Shown: one piece after another, positions 26,282-34,342 of the stretch
Numbering within the stretch: the stretch's first letter is position 1
Layout of the letters: each line of letters begins with the position of its first letter
Assembly (NCBI GenBank): GCA_003208835.1
Contig: QCVD01000021.1
Coordinates: 1-41,374 of the forward strand
From: Synechococcus sp. AG-683-C23
Lineage (GTDB): Bacteria > Cyanobacteriota > Cyanobacteriia > PCC-6307 > Cyanobiaceae
Direction: 5' to 3'
Length of the DNA: 41,374 nucleotides
Notes under the pieces: generated by a model
Told to the model about the DNA's origin: nothing
What the model saw: only the letters and a program-made list of their open reading frames with translations
Databases searched by the model: none
Translations under genes and position numbers: made by a program

Positions 26282-26638
26282 TTACCGGGTCCAATTGAGC
26301 CGTCCGTTGCCGACATTGCAGAAAGTGGTGGCTTTGGTGACTTCACTAACCCGTACCGACGCCGTGAGTTGAGATCGTTTGAGCTGATGGCTGTCGAGTA
26401 CCTTCTGCAGCCTGTCGTCGATAAAGCGCTCAACGGCTGTTGGTTTGCCTACAGCGTGAGTTATCAGGGCCAAAAGCAATAAAACGGCACTGCGATAGAT
26501 CAGCTCTCCCCAACGCGAAGTACGTGAATTGGGTCGACCAGTTTTGGTTGGCAGGGCCCGCAACCGCTGATTCACGGGGAGTGAGGTTCTCTCGATTGTG
26601 TTGACGTCACCCCTGGTCTGGTTTGGCAATGAACGCAT
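26282..26638 (-). CDS. small single-TM hypothetical protein
   Basis: The ATG at 26638 (MRSLPNQTRGDVNTIERTS) is preferred over 26689 because it leaves 10 bases after the upstream PRC-barrel stop. The product is about 118 residues, with a basic N-terminus, one hydrophobic helix (about residues 48-63, SAVLLLLALITHAV) and a C-terminal region rich in charged residues. I do not recognise the family. It is probably on the PRC-barrel transcript. Confidence 0.45.
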   Translation of the reverse strand: MRSLPNQTRGDVNTIERTSLPVNQRLRALPTKTGRPNSRTSRWGELIYRSAVLLLLALITHAVGKPTAVERFIDDRLQKVLDSHQLKRSQLTASVRVSEVTKATTFCNVGNGRLNWTR

Positions 26639-26648
26639 TGAATCGCGC

Positions 26649-27776
26649 TTACCAGGGATCGTCGAGATCGTCTTGGATCGGTTCGACATCGAGGGGCTCG
26701 CTGATTTTTTGCACAGGCCGCCGTGAAGCAGGCATCGCTCGTCGAGGGCCAGGTTCGACGTTCAGGCTTGATTCCTCGGGACGCTCCTCTTGCCAAGGCT
26801 GCCCATCGAAGCGTTGATCTTGGATTCGCGGCTCTTCGAACCGGGGCTCTTCAAAAGGAGGCTCTTCAAAACGAGGTTGATCGAACCCTGCCTGCCCGTA
26901 GGGGGCTGAGTCGGAACGGGATTGTTCCGGATAACGCGAATTGTTGTATCGGGCGGGTTCGAAGGAATCAGTTGGTTGTTCTTCGAGGTAGCGGCGTTGG
27001 ACCTGCGAATCGCGACGTTGGTCCTCAAGCTCCACATATTCCATTTCTTCCTCAGCTTCAAAGCGTTGCGCTTCGGACGCTTGCAACTGCCGCTGCTTTT
27101 GTTCAACGGGTTGTCCAGAGCTGAGTTGGTTCTCTACGGGCACAAGATTCACCCGATAGCGCTCTCGCTCCTGTTCTTCCCAGCTGGGCCCGCCCACCCC
27201 GAACTTCTCGAGCACCCCGCTATTGAGTTGTTTGAGTTTGTCTTCAGCTCCCTCATAAACAATGATTCGATCGGGGCCGCTGCTCACGATCTCTTCAACA
27301 GGCATCTCCCATGTGCTTAAGACGCCCTCACCCAGCAGCGGAACGCCAAGGGCGCCCATCACCAGGGTGGATAGTTCTCCAGTTTCAATGTCGAAGGCGA
27401 ATCCCAGCACGCGACCAAGTTGCTCGCCTGATTCGGTGATCACCTGGCAGTTGATCACACGGCTGTAGCGCTCGGGATTGAAGGCTTCGTTGAGGGAATC
27501 AGCGGAGTCCACCAAGATCACATCCCCCACCTGACGGATGCGGTCGAGGGGCATCCAGCGCGGAAGGCCCGGTAAAAAGCGAGTGAGGGGGTTATCTCGC
27601 AGACCGACCGCCACCACCTCGCGTCGGTCGATGTCAACAATCACCTCACCCACCACGCCGAGACGACGGCCGGTGTCACGGGTGATCACCTGCGTGTCCA
27701 TGAGCTCTGAACGCAGCCAGAGGCGGTCACTGGGAACACCCGTCAGGGGGTCATTAGCTGAAGGGGTCGGGGTCAA
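26649..27776 (-). CDS. PRC-barrel domain protein with repetitive acidic C-terminal tail
   Basis: The frame starts with TTG at 27776 (no ATG upstream in frame) and gives 375 residues. Two PRC-barrel-like domains are visible: about 22-95 (MDTQVITRDTGRRLGVVGEVIVDIDRREVVAVGLRDN) and about 108-175 (INCQVITESGEQLGRVLGFAFDIETGELSTLVMGALG). A long charged Gln/Glu-rich segment follows, and then a low-complexity tail with FEEP-type units (RFEEPPFEEPRFEEPR) and a Pro/Arg-rich end. PRC barrels act as interaction or sensor modules in RNA processing (RimM) and photosynthesis (PRC-H). The true start could be at the internal ATG before DTQVI. Confidence 0.75.
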   Translation of the reverse strand: MTPTPSANDPLTGVPSDRLWLRSELMDTQVITRDTGRRLGVVGEVIVDIDRREVVAVGLRDNPLTRFLPGLPRWMPLDRIRQVGDVILVDSADSLNEAFNPERYSRVINCQVITESGEQLGRVLGFAFDIETGELSTLVMGALGVPLLGEGVLSTWEMPVEEIVSSGPDRIIVYEGAEDKLKQLNSGVLEKFGVGGPSWEEQERERYRVNLVPVENQLSSGQPVEQKQRQLQASEAQRFEAEEEMEYVELEDQRRDSQVQRRYLEEQPTDSFEPARYNNSRYPEQSRSDSAPYGQAGFDQPRFEEPPFEEPRFEEPRIQDQRFDGQPWQEERPEESSLNVEPGPRRAMPASRRPVQKISEPLDVEPIQDDLDDPW

Positions 27777-27836
27777 ACGGTCCCTCGGCCATGCACAATT
27801 CGAATCATTGTGGCGCAGTGGATCCGTTGTGGCCTT

Positions 27837-30800
27837 TCAGGCTGCATCGGGAAGTCCAATAACCTGGGTGTGGGCTCCGCGCGCTTGGGTAACGCCAATC
27901 GTGCGCTCCGAAGCGCCGATCATCGGACGCCTGTGACTCACCACCATGAACTGGGCATCTTTGGCTTGTCGGGCGATCAAGGCGGCTAATCGCTCTACAT
28001 TCACGCCGTCAAGAAAGCTATCCACTTCATCGAGGGCATAAAAGGGCGACGGACGAAAGCGCTGCAGAGCAAACAAAAAGCTGAGGGCTGTGAGCGACTT
28101 CTCTCCACCTGACATCGACGCCAAGCGACGTACTGTTTTTCCTTTCGGATGTGCCACAAGCGTGAGGCCTCCCTCCAGCGGTTCATCGCCGTTTTCCAAC
28201 TGCAGATGCCCATCGCCTTCGGATAGCGAAGCAAAGATTTCACGGAAATGACCATCGACTGCGGTGAAGGCCTCCATAAAGGCGTCTTGGCGCAGCGTGG
28301 CGACGGTTTCGATACGAAGCAGCAGTTCTTCGCGTTCAATATTGAGGACATCTAGCCGTTCGTTGAGTTCCCCAAGGCGTTGTTCCAGGGCTTGCAGCTC
28401 CTCAAGGGCCAGCATGTTGACGGGCTCCAGCGCTTCCATGCGGCGCTGAATCGCTTGGAGTTCACCCTGGAGCATGCCTAGCCCCTCATGTCGCATCGAT
28501 TCAGGGATCTCTGGATGTGGATCCGGCAGTGCTTCTGCCATTCCTTTGAGTCGAATTGCGCCACTGCGCTGCTCCTCGATCAAGCCTTCGCGATCTTCCT
28601 TCAAACGCTCAAGGTTCCATTCGGCCTGCTGTAGGGCTTGGCGTTGACGGGCCACTTCCGCTTCCGCGGCATCGCGGGCGCGTCGTTGGGTTCCGAAGCG
28701 CTCTTGGAGATCCTGTTGCTGGGCCTCTAATGATGTCCGCTTGTTTTGAAGTTCAGACTGTTGATCTCGCCACGTTCCATGGGATTTGGCGAGGGCTTGA
28801 ACAGCCTCCTGGAGCCGAGTTTCTTCTGCGGCGATGGCCTGTTCTTGGTCCCCCAGGCGCTCGAGCGCGAGCTGCCGTTCACGCTTCGCATTGAGTAGGA
28901 CATCACGCTCTTGTCGAGCGGCTTCCAGGCGGCGATCAGCCGCCTCGAGGTCATGTTGGAGCTGTTGCCAGGCCGCGGCATCGTCGTGATCGCCGCTGTT
29001 GCGTTCCGCTTCATTCAGTTGCGCGAGTTCCGCTTGTAGTGGTTTGAGTTCTGCATCGACGACCTCCAACCGTTGCCGTTGCGTGGTCTGCTCGTTTTGA
29101 AGACGCAACAACCGTTCCGCCCTTTGGCGGTTGCGCTCCAGCCATGGACCATGGTTTCGCTGCGCCACGTTTCGCTCAGCGATCAGGCCGGCTTGGCGTT
29201 GTTCTATCTCCCGCAGCTGTGGTTTCTGCTGCTCGAGCAGCTGCGTCAATTTGGACTCTTCGCGCCGGCAGGCTGCCAGGGATTCCCCGATCTCCAGAAG
29301 CCTGCGGCGGTGGGGTTCGGCTTCGTCTTGATCGTGGCTACGACCAAAACTGAGGCTGCCGCTGCGTTGTGACACGCTTCCGCCCGTCATCGCACCGCTT
29401 TTTTCGAGCAGCTCTCCATCCAGGGTCACGGCCCTCGATCGCCCGAGTTGTTGCCGTGCGGTGGCGAGATCAGCAAACACCAGCGTGTCGCCAAACACGT
29501 AGGCAAACACCTGGTCGTAAACGGGCTCAAACCGCACGAGTTCCACGGCACGGCCGACTAATCCGCTGCCCATATCGCCGCCTGGACGGGCCCCGCGGGC
29601 GAAGGCTGCCGCGGTGCTTCCACTTCCGCCGCCTGGGGCACGAATTTTGTTGAGGGGCAAAAAGGTGAGCCGTCCGGCGCGACGGCTTTTGAGCAGCTCA
29701 ATTGCCCTGGCTGCGATGCGGTCGTCGTCCACGACGACTTGGCTGAGGCGGGCGCCTGCAGCCACTTCCAAGGCAAGGCGGTGTTGATCTTGCACTTCAC
29801 CGAGTTGCGCTACCGGTCCGTGGATGCCATCGAGTCCGGCTTCTAACAGCAGGCGTAATGCACCGGTGCCACGGCTTTCATGAAGGGCATCACGACGGCT
29901 TTCCAGGCGGGCAATTTCCCGTTCCAGGCGGGTTTGTTCCTGCTCCAACCGACTACGGCTCCGTTGTTGGATGGCGAGGGAATCGACGGTTTGCTGGAGG
30001 GCCTGCTTCCCTTCCGAAAGCCCATGGATCAGCTTTTGCCAACTGTCTTCCAGGATGGTGAGCTGTTGCTGAACATCCTGTTCATCAACGCCGTGTTGCT
30101 GTTGCTCCTGATGCAGTTCTTGCAGCCGTTCCGACTCCTGACGCAACCGTTCTTGCAGTTGTTGTTGTTCTTCGAGCTTGGGATTCACGCTGCTTTGCAG
30201 CTCTTGTCGCCGTGCACTGCGTCGTTTTTGCTCGTCCAACCAAGCCCCAGAACGGCCTGCAACGTCGGCCAATCTGCGGCGGGACACCTCAACGGCAGAT
30301 TCAGAAGCGCGACAGGTGTCTTCGGCAGCGGCTAATGCGTCTTGATGGGGATCCTTCTCTTGTGATCTGGATTGGTGCTGCCACTCCTGCCGTCGGACCG
30401 TCAGGTCATGGCGCAGTCCTTGTAGGCGCTGTCCTTCCTCTTGATGTTGTGAGGCCTGACGATCAAGTTCGCGACTGCTGGTATCGAGTCCGGCGAGTTC
30501 GGCTTGTACCGCTAGGAGCTGGTCTTCTCCAAGGGCCTTGACCTGGTCTTGAAGGACTTGCAGCTCGGCGCTGGCTTTGCTGAGGGCCTCTCGGCCACTC
30601 GCGATGGCTACACCATCGCGTTGTTCTTGGGCTTCGAGTGCCTGTTGGCGCGTGCTGAGGTCTTTAAGGGCTTGTTCGGCGGCTTCAAAGGCCAGCACCA
30701 TTTCCTGCTGGCGGCCGAGTTTCAACCGTTCCCGCAGATCTTGATATTGACGGGCTTTGGCGCAGTCTTTTTCCAAACGCTGGCGGCTTGCCAGCAGCTC

Positions 30801-31451
30801 TTGCTCAATGATCCTGCAGCGGTCTTGCCGCTCCTGCACATCGTCGAGTTTGCGCCGGGTTTGTTCGATGCGTGTATCGAAGAGAGCGACACCGGCCAGT
30901 TCATCAATGAGCCCGCGGCGATCGCGATTGCTCATCGACACGATGCGGGTGACATCGCCTTGCATGACGACGTTGCTTCCCTCAGGATCGATGCGCAAAC
31001 GGCGCAATTGGGTCTGGAGCTGCTGGAGGTTGCAGGCCACCCCATCAGCGGAATAACTCGAGCTGTAGGAACCTCCTGGCATCACCCGCAGCTTGCGGGT
31101 CACGGTCCATTCTTTTTGCCCATGTTGAATCCAGGGGCCTTCTGCTGGTGCCTCGAGCCCCTCCTCTGCGCTGTCGGGCGTCCAATCCTTGAGGTCGAAC
31201 CTCACGCTGACCGATGTTTCGGCCGCTTTTCCAGCTTTTAGAACACCGCTGTTAACAAGATCTGGCAGTCGATCGGCCCGCATTCCGCGACTGTTGGCCA
31301 GCCCCAAGCAAAACAACACACCATCAAGGATGTTGCTTTTGCCGGATCCGTTGGGACCGGTCACCACGGTGAAACCCTCTTCAAGAGGGATCGACATCGC
31401 CCCACCGAAGGACTTGAAGTGCTTTAACCCAACCTGATTGATGTAAACCAA
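27837..31451 (-). CDS. smc: SMC chromosome-segregation ATPase
   Basis: The 1204-residue protein is full length. It has an N-terminal Walker A GPNGSGKS (32-39) in VVTGPNGSGKSNILDGVLFCLG, a long coiled coil (about 170-500), a hinge (about 510-680, with RLLLEAGLDGIHGPVAQLGEV... and GAMTGGSVSQRSG), a second coiled coil (about 690-1000) and a C-terminal head with the signature SGGEKSLTAL, Walker B PFYALDEVDSFLD and a D-loop. It condenses and segregates chromosomes with ScpA/ScpB, which are not in the window. Q-rich coiled coils are usual. Confidence 0.97.
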   Translation of the reverse strand: MVYINQVGLKHFKSFGGAMSIPLEEGFTVVTGPNGSGKSNILDGVLFCLGLANSRGMRADRLPDLVNSGVLKAGKAAETSVSVRFDLKDWTPDSAEEGLEAPAEGPWIQHGQKEWTVTRKLRVMPGGSYSSSYSADGVACNLQQLQTQLRRLRIDPEGSNVVMQGDVTRIVSMSNRDRRGLIDELAGVALFDTRIEQTRRKLDDVQERQDRCRIIEQELLASRQRLEKDCAKARQYQDLRERLKLGRQQEMVLAFEAAEQALKDLSTRQQALEAQEQRDGVAIASGREALSKASAELQVLQDQVKALGEDQLLAVQAELAGLDTSSRELDRQASQHQEEGQRLQGLRHDLTVRRQEWQHQSRSQEKDPHQDALAAAEDTCRASESAVEVSRRRLADVAGRSGAWLDEQKRRSARRQELQSSVNPKLEEQQQLQERLRQESERLQELHQEQQQHGVDEQDVQQQLTILEDSWQKLIHGLSEGKQALQQTVDSLAIQQRSRSRLEQEQTRLEREIARLESRRDALHESRGTGALRLLLEAGLDGIHGPVAQLGEVQDQHRLALEVAAGARLSQVVVDDDRIAARAIELLKSRRAGRLTFLPLNKIRAPGGGSGSTAAAFARGARPGGDMGSGLVGRAVELVRFEPVYDQVFAYVFGDTLVFADLATARQQLGRSRAVTLDGELLEKSGAMTGGSVSQRSGSLSFGRSHDQDEAEPHRRRLLEIGESLAACRREESKLTQLLEQQKPQLREIEQRQAGLIAERNVAQRNHGPWLERNRQRAERLLRLQNEQTTQRQRLEVVDAELKPLQAELAQLNEAERNSGDHDDAAAWQQLQHDLEAADRRLEAARQERDVLLNAKRERQLALERLGDQEQAIAAEETRLQEAVQALAKSHGTWRDQQSELQNKRTSLEAQQQDLQERFGTQRRARDAAEAEVARQRQALQQAEWNLERLKEDREGLIEEQRSGAIRLKGMAEALPDPHPEIPESMRHEGLGMLQGELQAIQRRMEALEPVNMLALEELQALEQRLGELNERLDVLNIEREELLLRIETVATLRQDAFMEAFTAVDGHFREIFASLSEGDGHLQLENGDEPLEGGLTLVAHPKGKTVRRLASMSGGEKSLTALSFLFALQRFRPSPFYALDEVDSFLDGVNVERLAALIARQAKDAQFMVVSHRRPMIGASERTIGVTQARGAHTQVIGLPDAA

Positions 31452-31501
31452 CAGGAATACGGACTGTCAGCCACCGGAATTTAGCGGAGCTTTTCAAAAT
31501 C

Positions 31502-31861
31502 TCAAGGCTTGTGGAGCCAGCAATGCCCTTCGGCGATCCTGAGTTGTCCGCTGAGATCGCCATTAACCAAAGTAATCTCCACAGGGTCGTTGGTGTTGGG
31601 GGGCAGGCTTCCTTGATATCGACCCGAGCCAATGCGCTCCGCCCAACCCCGTCCGCCTGATACCGCAGCACTGCGCGGGTCCAGCCAAACCAAACGATGC
31701 GCGGGTAACGGAATGGCGTCTTGCTCCGCAGCATTGATGGTCGGCACGTCAGCCAATCGCCATGTGCGGCAGGTCGCGCCATCTTCCAGCAACAGGTCGA
31801 AATGACAGCCACCGGGATCGTCCGGGGCTCCTGTGTGCCGCAACAAGGCGTAGCGAGGCAT
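31502..31861 (-). CDS. stand-alone LigD N-terminal-like (3'-phosphoesterase-type) small protein
   Basis: ATG at 31861 (MPRYALLRHTGAPDDPGG) is chosen over the ATG at 31897 because it starts at the conserved block; this gives about 119 residues. RYALLRHTG...GGCHFDLLLEDGATCRTWRL resembles the LigD_N/DNA-polymerase-ligase family pattern (F..L.H......H(W/Y)DL.LE.....TW.L), whose His and Asp/Glu residues bind metal in the phosphoesterase. The C-terminal part is short. The relationship is by motif only; a stand-alone protein with no ligase partner has no established role here. Confidence 0.55.
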   Translation of the reverse strand: MPRYALLRHTGAPDDPGGCHFDLLLEDGATCRTWRLADVPTINAAEQDAIPLPAHRLVWLDPRSAAVSGGRGWAERIGSGRYQGSLPPNTNDPVEITLVNGDLSGQLRIAEGHCWLHKP

Positions 31862-31924
31862 GGAGTTTCCCAGACGTTGCAGGCTCCCTAGTCTCAAGGC
31901 ATACCTAGTTTATTAGCGTTTTTT

Positions 31925-32347
31925 ATGGACTCGACCTCGCCGCAGCCCGACGGCAACTTCGAGCACCACTTCCGAGACCGCTTCGAAAGCTTGCTACCCA
32001 CCATTCAGAAGCGATGGCCTGAGTTGGCTCATCACACCCTGGAAGCAACCCGCGGCAGCGTTGAGGAACTGGTGCGTTTGATTGAACGGAATACGGGCCT
32101 CACTCCCCAAGGTGCGAGGGAGCAACTGGAGGAATTGATGCATAGCGCCGGAGATCGCAGTAGGTATTTGGCCGATACCCTCGATCCGCTGGAAGAGCAG
32201 TTAGAGCAACTCTTGGATGAGCTCAACAGCACGCTGCGGCCGAAGATTGAGCGCCCCGTTCGCCAGCGGCCATTGCTAGCCGTTGGCGTAGCCCTCGGTG
32301 TTGGGGTGTTGCTTGGCGCCATGCTTCGTGGAGGCCGTCAGTCCTGA
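31925..32347 (+). CDS. DUF883-like membrane-anchored coiled-coil protein
   Basis: The 140-residue protein has an amphipathic helical N-terminal region (about 10-105, including a possible UBA-like LLPTIQKRWPELAHHTLEATRGSVEELVRLIERNTG) and a Glu-rich coiled coil. A C-terminal glycine-zipper helix (LLAVGVALGVGVLLGAMLRGG, about 117-137) resembles ElaB/YqjD/DUF883 proteins, which attach to membranes. Its stop codon shares a base with the next start (TGATG), so the two are coupled. Confidence 0.65.
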   Translation: MDSTSPQPDGNFEHHFRDRFESLLPTIQKRWPELAHHTLEATRGSVEELVRLIERNTGLTPQGAREQLEELMHSAGDRSRYLADTLDPLEEQLEQLLDELNSTLRPKIERPVRQRPLLAVGVALGVGVLLGAMLRGGRQS

Positions 32348-32736
32348 TGGCTGAATCAAATTCCCCGCGAGGTTTTGGTGCTGCGGCACGGGCCACCGCT
32401 CTGGCGGCATCGGTGATGGATTTGCACGTGCGGATCGCCTTGCAAGAAGTCGATCGAGAGAAGCGTCGGTTGATCAGCGGCGGCTTGTTTTTGGCGATGG
32501 GTGGCACAGCCATGTTGCTAGCCCTGTTGGCTGGCGAGGGCGCCTTGTTGCTCTGGATTCAGCAGCGCTGGAGCCTTGATCTGAGTCAGGCATTAATCGC
32601 TTTATCCGTGGGCAATTTGGTGTTTGCCGGGGTGAGCTTGAGGATCGGAGGGCAGGTGCTTAAAGGGCCATTCCTGCCGCAAACGCTGGAGGGTGTGATG
32701 AAAACAGTGCGAGCGCTGATCGGTCGCCGCGCTTGA
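32347..32736 (+). CDS. phage-holin-superfamily-like membrane protein
   Basis: The 129-residue protein has an N-terminal helical segment followed by two hydrophobic helices (about 46-67 and 82-101) and a basic C-terminus, an arrangement like the Actinobacterial Holin-X/YqjE family, which commonly follows DUF883 genes. It starts by a one-base overlap with the upstream DUF883-like gene. The name describes the fold family; no lysis role is implied in this chromosomal setting. Confidence 0.6.
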   Translation: MAESNSPRGFGAAARATALAASVMDLHVRIALQEVDREKRRLISGGLFLAMGGTAMLLALLAGEGALLLWIQQRWSLDLSQALIALSVGNLVFAGVSLRIGGQVLKGPFLPQTLEGVMKTVRALIGRRA

Positions 32737-32766
32737 ACTCAGCCTTGGGTGGCGGTTGATGGCTTG

Positions 32767-33909
32767 CTAGCGAATGCTGTAGTGCAACCAACGGCAATCG
32801 ATCCCCCCATTGCTGATCGGAATGCGCCTCGAGGCTTTCATGCGCAGGGCCCCCGTCAGCTTTGGATTGCCACTGAGCAACCAAAGTTGCCAACCCGACG
32901 CTTGTTGACGAACGTATCCACCCAGAGCGCTGTAGAGGTGGTCGAGTTCCTCTTCCTCTCCAATTCGTTGTCCGTAAGGGGGATTGCAAACCAAGACCCC
33001 AGGGCCGTCCGGCAAGTCGTGTTCGGTAAAGGATCCCTCTCGGATCTCAATCACCCCCTCTAATCCGGCGGCGGCAATATTGATGCGGGCTTGTTCGGCC
33101 ACCAGTGGATCCTGTTCGATTCCTAGAAGAGGAGGCAAGTTGAGGTCTCCTCGTCGGCGTTTTTGAGCTCTGTCGCATTCCTCTTGCCAGAGTTCGGGTT
33201 GAAAGTCCGCCCAGCCTTCTAAGCCAAAGTTGCGACCGAGGCTCGGTGCTTGTTGAAGAGCCATAAGGGCGGCCTCGATGAGCAACACGCCGGAGCCGCA
33301 GCAGGGATCAACAAGCGGAACTGAACCATCCCAACCGCTGAGTTGGATCAGACCAGCGGCGAGATTTTCCTTGAGGGGCGCGATGCCCATGGCGGCCCGA
33401 TAGCCTCGACGATGCAAACTTCCACCGCTGCCATCCAAGCTCAACACAGCTGTTTCGCGGTTGAGATGGAGATGGAGGGAAAGATCGGGTGCCTCTAAAT
33501 CGATCGAGGAGCGTTGGCCCCAAATGTCTCGTTGCTGATCCACGAGAGCATTTTTGACCTGTAAAGCTGAGTAATGGCTGTGATTGAGCCCAGGCGCCGC
33601 CCCGGTGACATCGACGCGAAAGCTCATGGAAGGGTGCAGCCAGCGCTCCCAGTTGAGGGCGTGACGGATACCGTCATAGAGATCGTCCCTTCCTTGGCAA
33701 GTAAAACGGGCCATCTCCCGCAGGATCCGAAATGGCAAACGGGCTTGGAGGTGGAGGCGATAAAGGCAAGCCATGTCGGCTTGAAATTCGGCGGCACGAC
33801 GCAGTGGTCGCACGTGATGGGCGCCGAGCTTGGAGAGTTCGTTGCAGCCAGCCGCCTCCAGCCCCTGTGGAAGCACCGCTACCGCTGACAGCCGGTTCTC
33901 ACGACCCAC
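32767..33909 (-). CDS. THUMP-domain SAM-dependent RNA methyltransferase (RlmL N-terminal type)
   Basis: The 380-residue protein has an N-terminal ferredoxin-like and THUMP region (about 5-160, including VLPQGLEAAGCNELSKLGA and FRVDVTGAAPGLNHSHYSALQVKNALVD). The methyltransferase has SAM loop VDPCCGSGVLLIEAALMAL, an LLGIEQDPLVAEQARINIAAAGL acidic-loop block and the N6/N2 catalytic motif NPPYGQRIG. It matches the RlmL N-terminal methyltransferase group, which modifies a guanosine in 23S rRNA (m2G2445 in E. coli). The site in this organism is inferred. It lies immediately upstream of ssrA, on the opposite strand. Confidence 0.88.
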   Translation of the reverse strand: MGRENRLSAVAVLPQGLEAAGCNELSKLGAHHVRPLRRAAEFQADMACLYRLHLQARLPFRILREMARFTCQGRDDLYDGIRHALNWERWLHPSMSFRVDVTGAAPGLNHSHYSALQVKNALVDQQRDIWGQRSSIDLEAPDLSLHLHLNRETAVLSLDGSGGSLHRRGYRAAMGIAPLKENLAAGLIQLSGWDGSVPLVDPCCGSGVLLIEAALMALQQAPSLGRNFGLEGWADFQPELWQEECDRAQKRRRGDLNLPPLLGIEQDPLVAEQARINIAAAGLEGVIEIREGSFTEHDLPDGPGVLVCNPPYGQRIGEEEELDHLYSALGGYVRQQASGWQLWLLSGNPKLTGALRMKASRRIPISNGGIDCRWLHYSIR

Positions 33910-33935
33910 GGTTTCTTGTGCTCCAGACGACCAAT

Positions 33936-34226
33936 GCTGTCAGAATGACAGGGTCCGGTTTACCGGACTAGGTGATTCACACCAGTGTTTCGGACAGCGG
34001 TTCGATTCCGCTCAGCTCCATTACTCCCCTCTTGGGGCTGCAATGGTTTCGACGGGACATAAGGAGGGTGACTGAAGCCTGCTCGGTTAGAGCAAATCTC
34101 GTAACTGCGAACAACATCGTACGTTTCTCCCGTCAAGCAGCCCCTGTTGCTGCCTGACCCTTTTAAGGGAGATGGGGTGAAGTCAGCCTTATCACCCAAT
34201 TGACTCACGGGGGCTGGAAGGCCCCC
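33936..34226 (+). ncRNA. ssrA: tmRNA, circularly permuted two-piece (ssrA)
   Basis: The 3' tRNA-like half comes first: T-arm AGCGG-TTCGATT-CCGCT, then acceptor strand CAGCTCC (34013-34019) and discriminator A at 34020. A 13-base spacer follows, then the 5' half GGGGCTG (34034-34040), whose seven bases pair with CAGCTCC (one G-T). The mRNA-like part encodes the tag ANNIVRFSRQAAPVAA (34107-34154) and stop TGA (34155-34157). This order and the AAPVAA-type end are those of the permuted tmRNA known from marine picocyanobacteria. It rescues stalled ribosomes with SmpB (not in window). A hairpin GTCCGG-TTTA-CCGGAC (33953-33968) lies in the acceptor piece. The outer ends are approximate. Confidence 0.93.
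34209..34226 (+). terminator. GC-rich hairpin at the 3' end of ssrA
   Basis: GGGGGC (34209-34214) and GCCCCC (34221-34226) form a six-base stem with a six-base loop. No T tract follows, so it may be a structural or processing element rather than a terminator. Confidence 0.4.
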
Positions 34227-34342
34227 TCAACAATCTTCAAACCGAAGTTGCAGAAAGCGGTCTTAGAGGTTCTGATTTAGTTACGACGGCAGCCTCAAAA
34301 CAGGCTGCGAACATTCCTGCGAACAAATCCATTCCGCCGGTC

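Noticed and set aside
27837-31451. Long plus-strand frames opposite smc and others opposite DUF4912 and comM.
   Set aside because: They are antisense shadows of Gln/Leu/Glu-rich coding regions without independent motifs.
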